Assembly: GCA_016742125.1 (NCBI GenBank)
Contig: JACVCM010000115.1
Coordinates: 1-7,525, forward strand
Direction of reading: 5' to 3'
DNA: 7,525 bases
From: Sphingomonadaceae bacterium
GTDB lineage: Bacteria > Pseudomonadota > Alphaproteobacteria > Sphingomonadales > Sphingomonadaceae
Under the pieces are notes generated by a model. The model saw nothing but the letters and a program-made list of their open reading frames with translations. It was not told the origin of the DNA and did no database searches. This document shows positions 7,038-7,525 of the stretch, in pieces (within the stretch, counting starts at the first letter, position 1; each line of letters starts with the position of its first letter). The translations under genes and the position numbers were made by a program.

Positions 7038-7059
7038 TTGTGGAAGAAGGAGCCGGTTA

Positions 7060-7494
7060 ATGGGTGACATGGTCAAGATCAACGCGCTGGGCGAGGATGC
7101 CCTGTTCCCGGCCTATATGGCCGCGCCCGCCGGTCCGCCTGAAGCAGCGATAATCGTCATTCCGGAAATCTTCGGGGTCAACCCTGGCATCAGGCAGAAA
7201 TGCGACAGGCTGGCCTCCGACGGTTATCTTGCGGTCGCGCCCGATCTGTTCTGGCGCTTTGCGCCGGGGGTGCAGCTTAACCCCGATATTGAGGCGGAAC
7301 TGCAGGAAGCGTTTGGCTATTTCGGACAATATGACGCGGATGACGGGGTGAAGGACATCGAGTCCCCAATCCACCCCCTCCGCGGTGGGCTGGCCGGTCA
7401 ACCGCCGGTACAGCAAGTCGGCTGCGACGACGACGCCCTCGCGGCACGTCCGCCCCGCCTGTGCGGTCGCGCGAGCGGTTACTCTCCTCGCTGA
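7060..7494 (+). CDS. Dienelactone hydrolase family protein, 5' part joined to an unrelated tail
   Basis: The frame encodes 144 aa from ATG 7060, which has AAGGAG 7 nt upstream. Residues 1 to about 102-108 match the first half of dienelactone hydrolases (alpha/beta hydrolases that cleave cyclic ester bonds): IIVIPEIFGVNPGIRQKCDR, with the Glu-Ile-Phe-Gly-Val-Asn loop, then DGYLAVAPDLFWR and GYFGQYDADDGVKDIE. The family would continue with a G-K-V-G-x-V-G-[FY]-C-x-G-G segment holding the nucleophile cysteine, then Asp and His of the triad, to about 220-240 aa. Here none of that follows: the tail (GGLAGQPPVQQVGCDDD onward) is not family-like, has a different base composition and stops at 7492-7494. 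The gene was presumably full-length in its source genome; as given, the product would lack the active site. It is transcribed away from the mnmE cluster. Confidence 0.75.
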   Translation: MGDMVKINALGEDALFPAYMAAPAGPPEAAIIVIPEIFGVNPGIRQKCDRLASDGYLAVAPDLFWRFAPGVQLNPDIEAELQEAFGYFGQYDADDGVKDIESPIHPLRGGLAGQPPVQQVGCDDDALAARPPRLCGRASGYSPR

Positions 7495-7525
7495 GCGTCG
7501 GATCGCCTGCGTACCCGCCGCACCG
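7384..7525 (-). other. High-GC foreign-looking segment; antisense frame resembling DUF222/HNH-type protein
   Basis: About 108 of the last 145 bases are G or C by hand count, well above the neighbouring genes. Read from 7524 on the minus strand, one frame is open throughout and includes VVVAADLLYRRLTGQPTAEG, which recalls the AD-LV-R-TGQ-AE segment of actinobacterial DUF222/13E12-type HNH proteins. Several codons (AGG, AGA, GTA) are unusual for such a genome, so the reading is uncertain. The frame continues leftward into the antisense of the hydrolase gene, where it has no meaning. The similarity is from memory only. Confidence 0.25.

Noticed and set aside
6898..7059. Upstream extension of the dienelactone hydrolase frame from 6898
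   Set aside because: It would overlap the DUF6489 gene on the other strand and bypass a good ribosome site; the family N-terminus begins at 7060.
7057..7416. 119-codon minus-strand frame opposite the hydrolase gene
   Set aside because: Most of it is the exact antisense of a recognisable hydrolase sequence; only the part beyond about 7384 could be meaningful, and that is listed separately.

Overview
The window reads as a piece of an alphaproteobacterial chromosome, most likely from a sphingomonad (Sphingopyxis/Sphingorhabdus-like; inferred from gene order and protein style, not from a search). Almost everything lies on the minus strand. The core is the conserved gene block mnmE - mnmG - rsmG - parA - parB, which joins tRNA wobble modification, 16S rRNA methylation and chromosome segregation. 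In minus-strand order it is preceded by a small DUF6489-type gene and followed by two secreted or envelope genes.

Right to left along the minus strand: a likely sigma70-type promoter at 7010-7037 feeds the DUF6489 gene (6711-6971), which is 9 bp from mnmE (5409-6701). A gap of about 90 bp contains a parS site (5366-5381, 15 of 16 consensus bases) and a hairpin touching the likely mnmG start. Then come mnmG (to 3437), rsmG (2778-3440), parA (2002-2781) and parB (1073-2005). The last four are linked by three consecutive 4-nt overlaps (ATGA, ATGA, GTGA), which points to one translationally coupled transcript. A second, perfect parS (TGTTTCACGTGAAACA, 3381-3396) is embedded in the rsmG reading frame and encodes Val-Ser-Arg-Glu-Thr. 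The ParB protein made here therefore has its likely binding sites 0.6 and 2.6 kb upstream of parA.

Beyond parB, a 237-bp gap leads to a DUF4402-type secreted protein (341-835) with a strong intrinsic terminator. After it comes the 5' end of a pilus/fimbrial-type periplasmic chaperone gene (162 to the window edge). Together these suggest the start of a chaperone-usher-like surface structure locus continuing to the left.

At the right end a divergent plus-strand dienelactone hydrolase family gene starts cleanly at 7060. It loses family similarity at about 7364-7385, before the catalytic cysteine, and the last 145 bases are about 74% G+C by hand count. An antisense frame there resembles part of an actinobacterial DUF222/HNH-type protein. 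This looks like a chimeric contig end or a recombination junction. No undescribed system is evident; the parS placement and the right-end junction most merit a second look.
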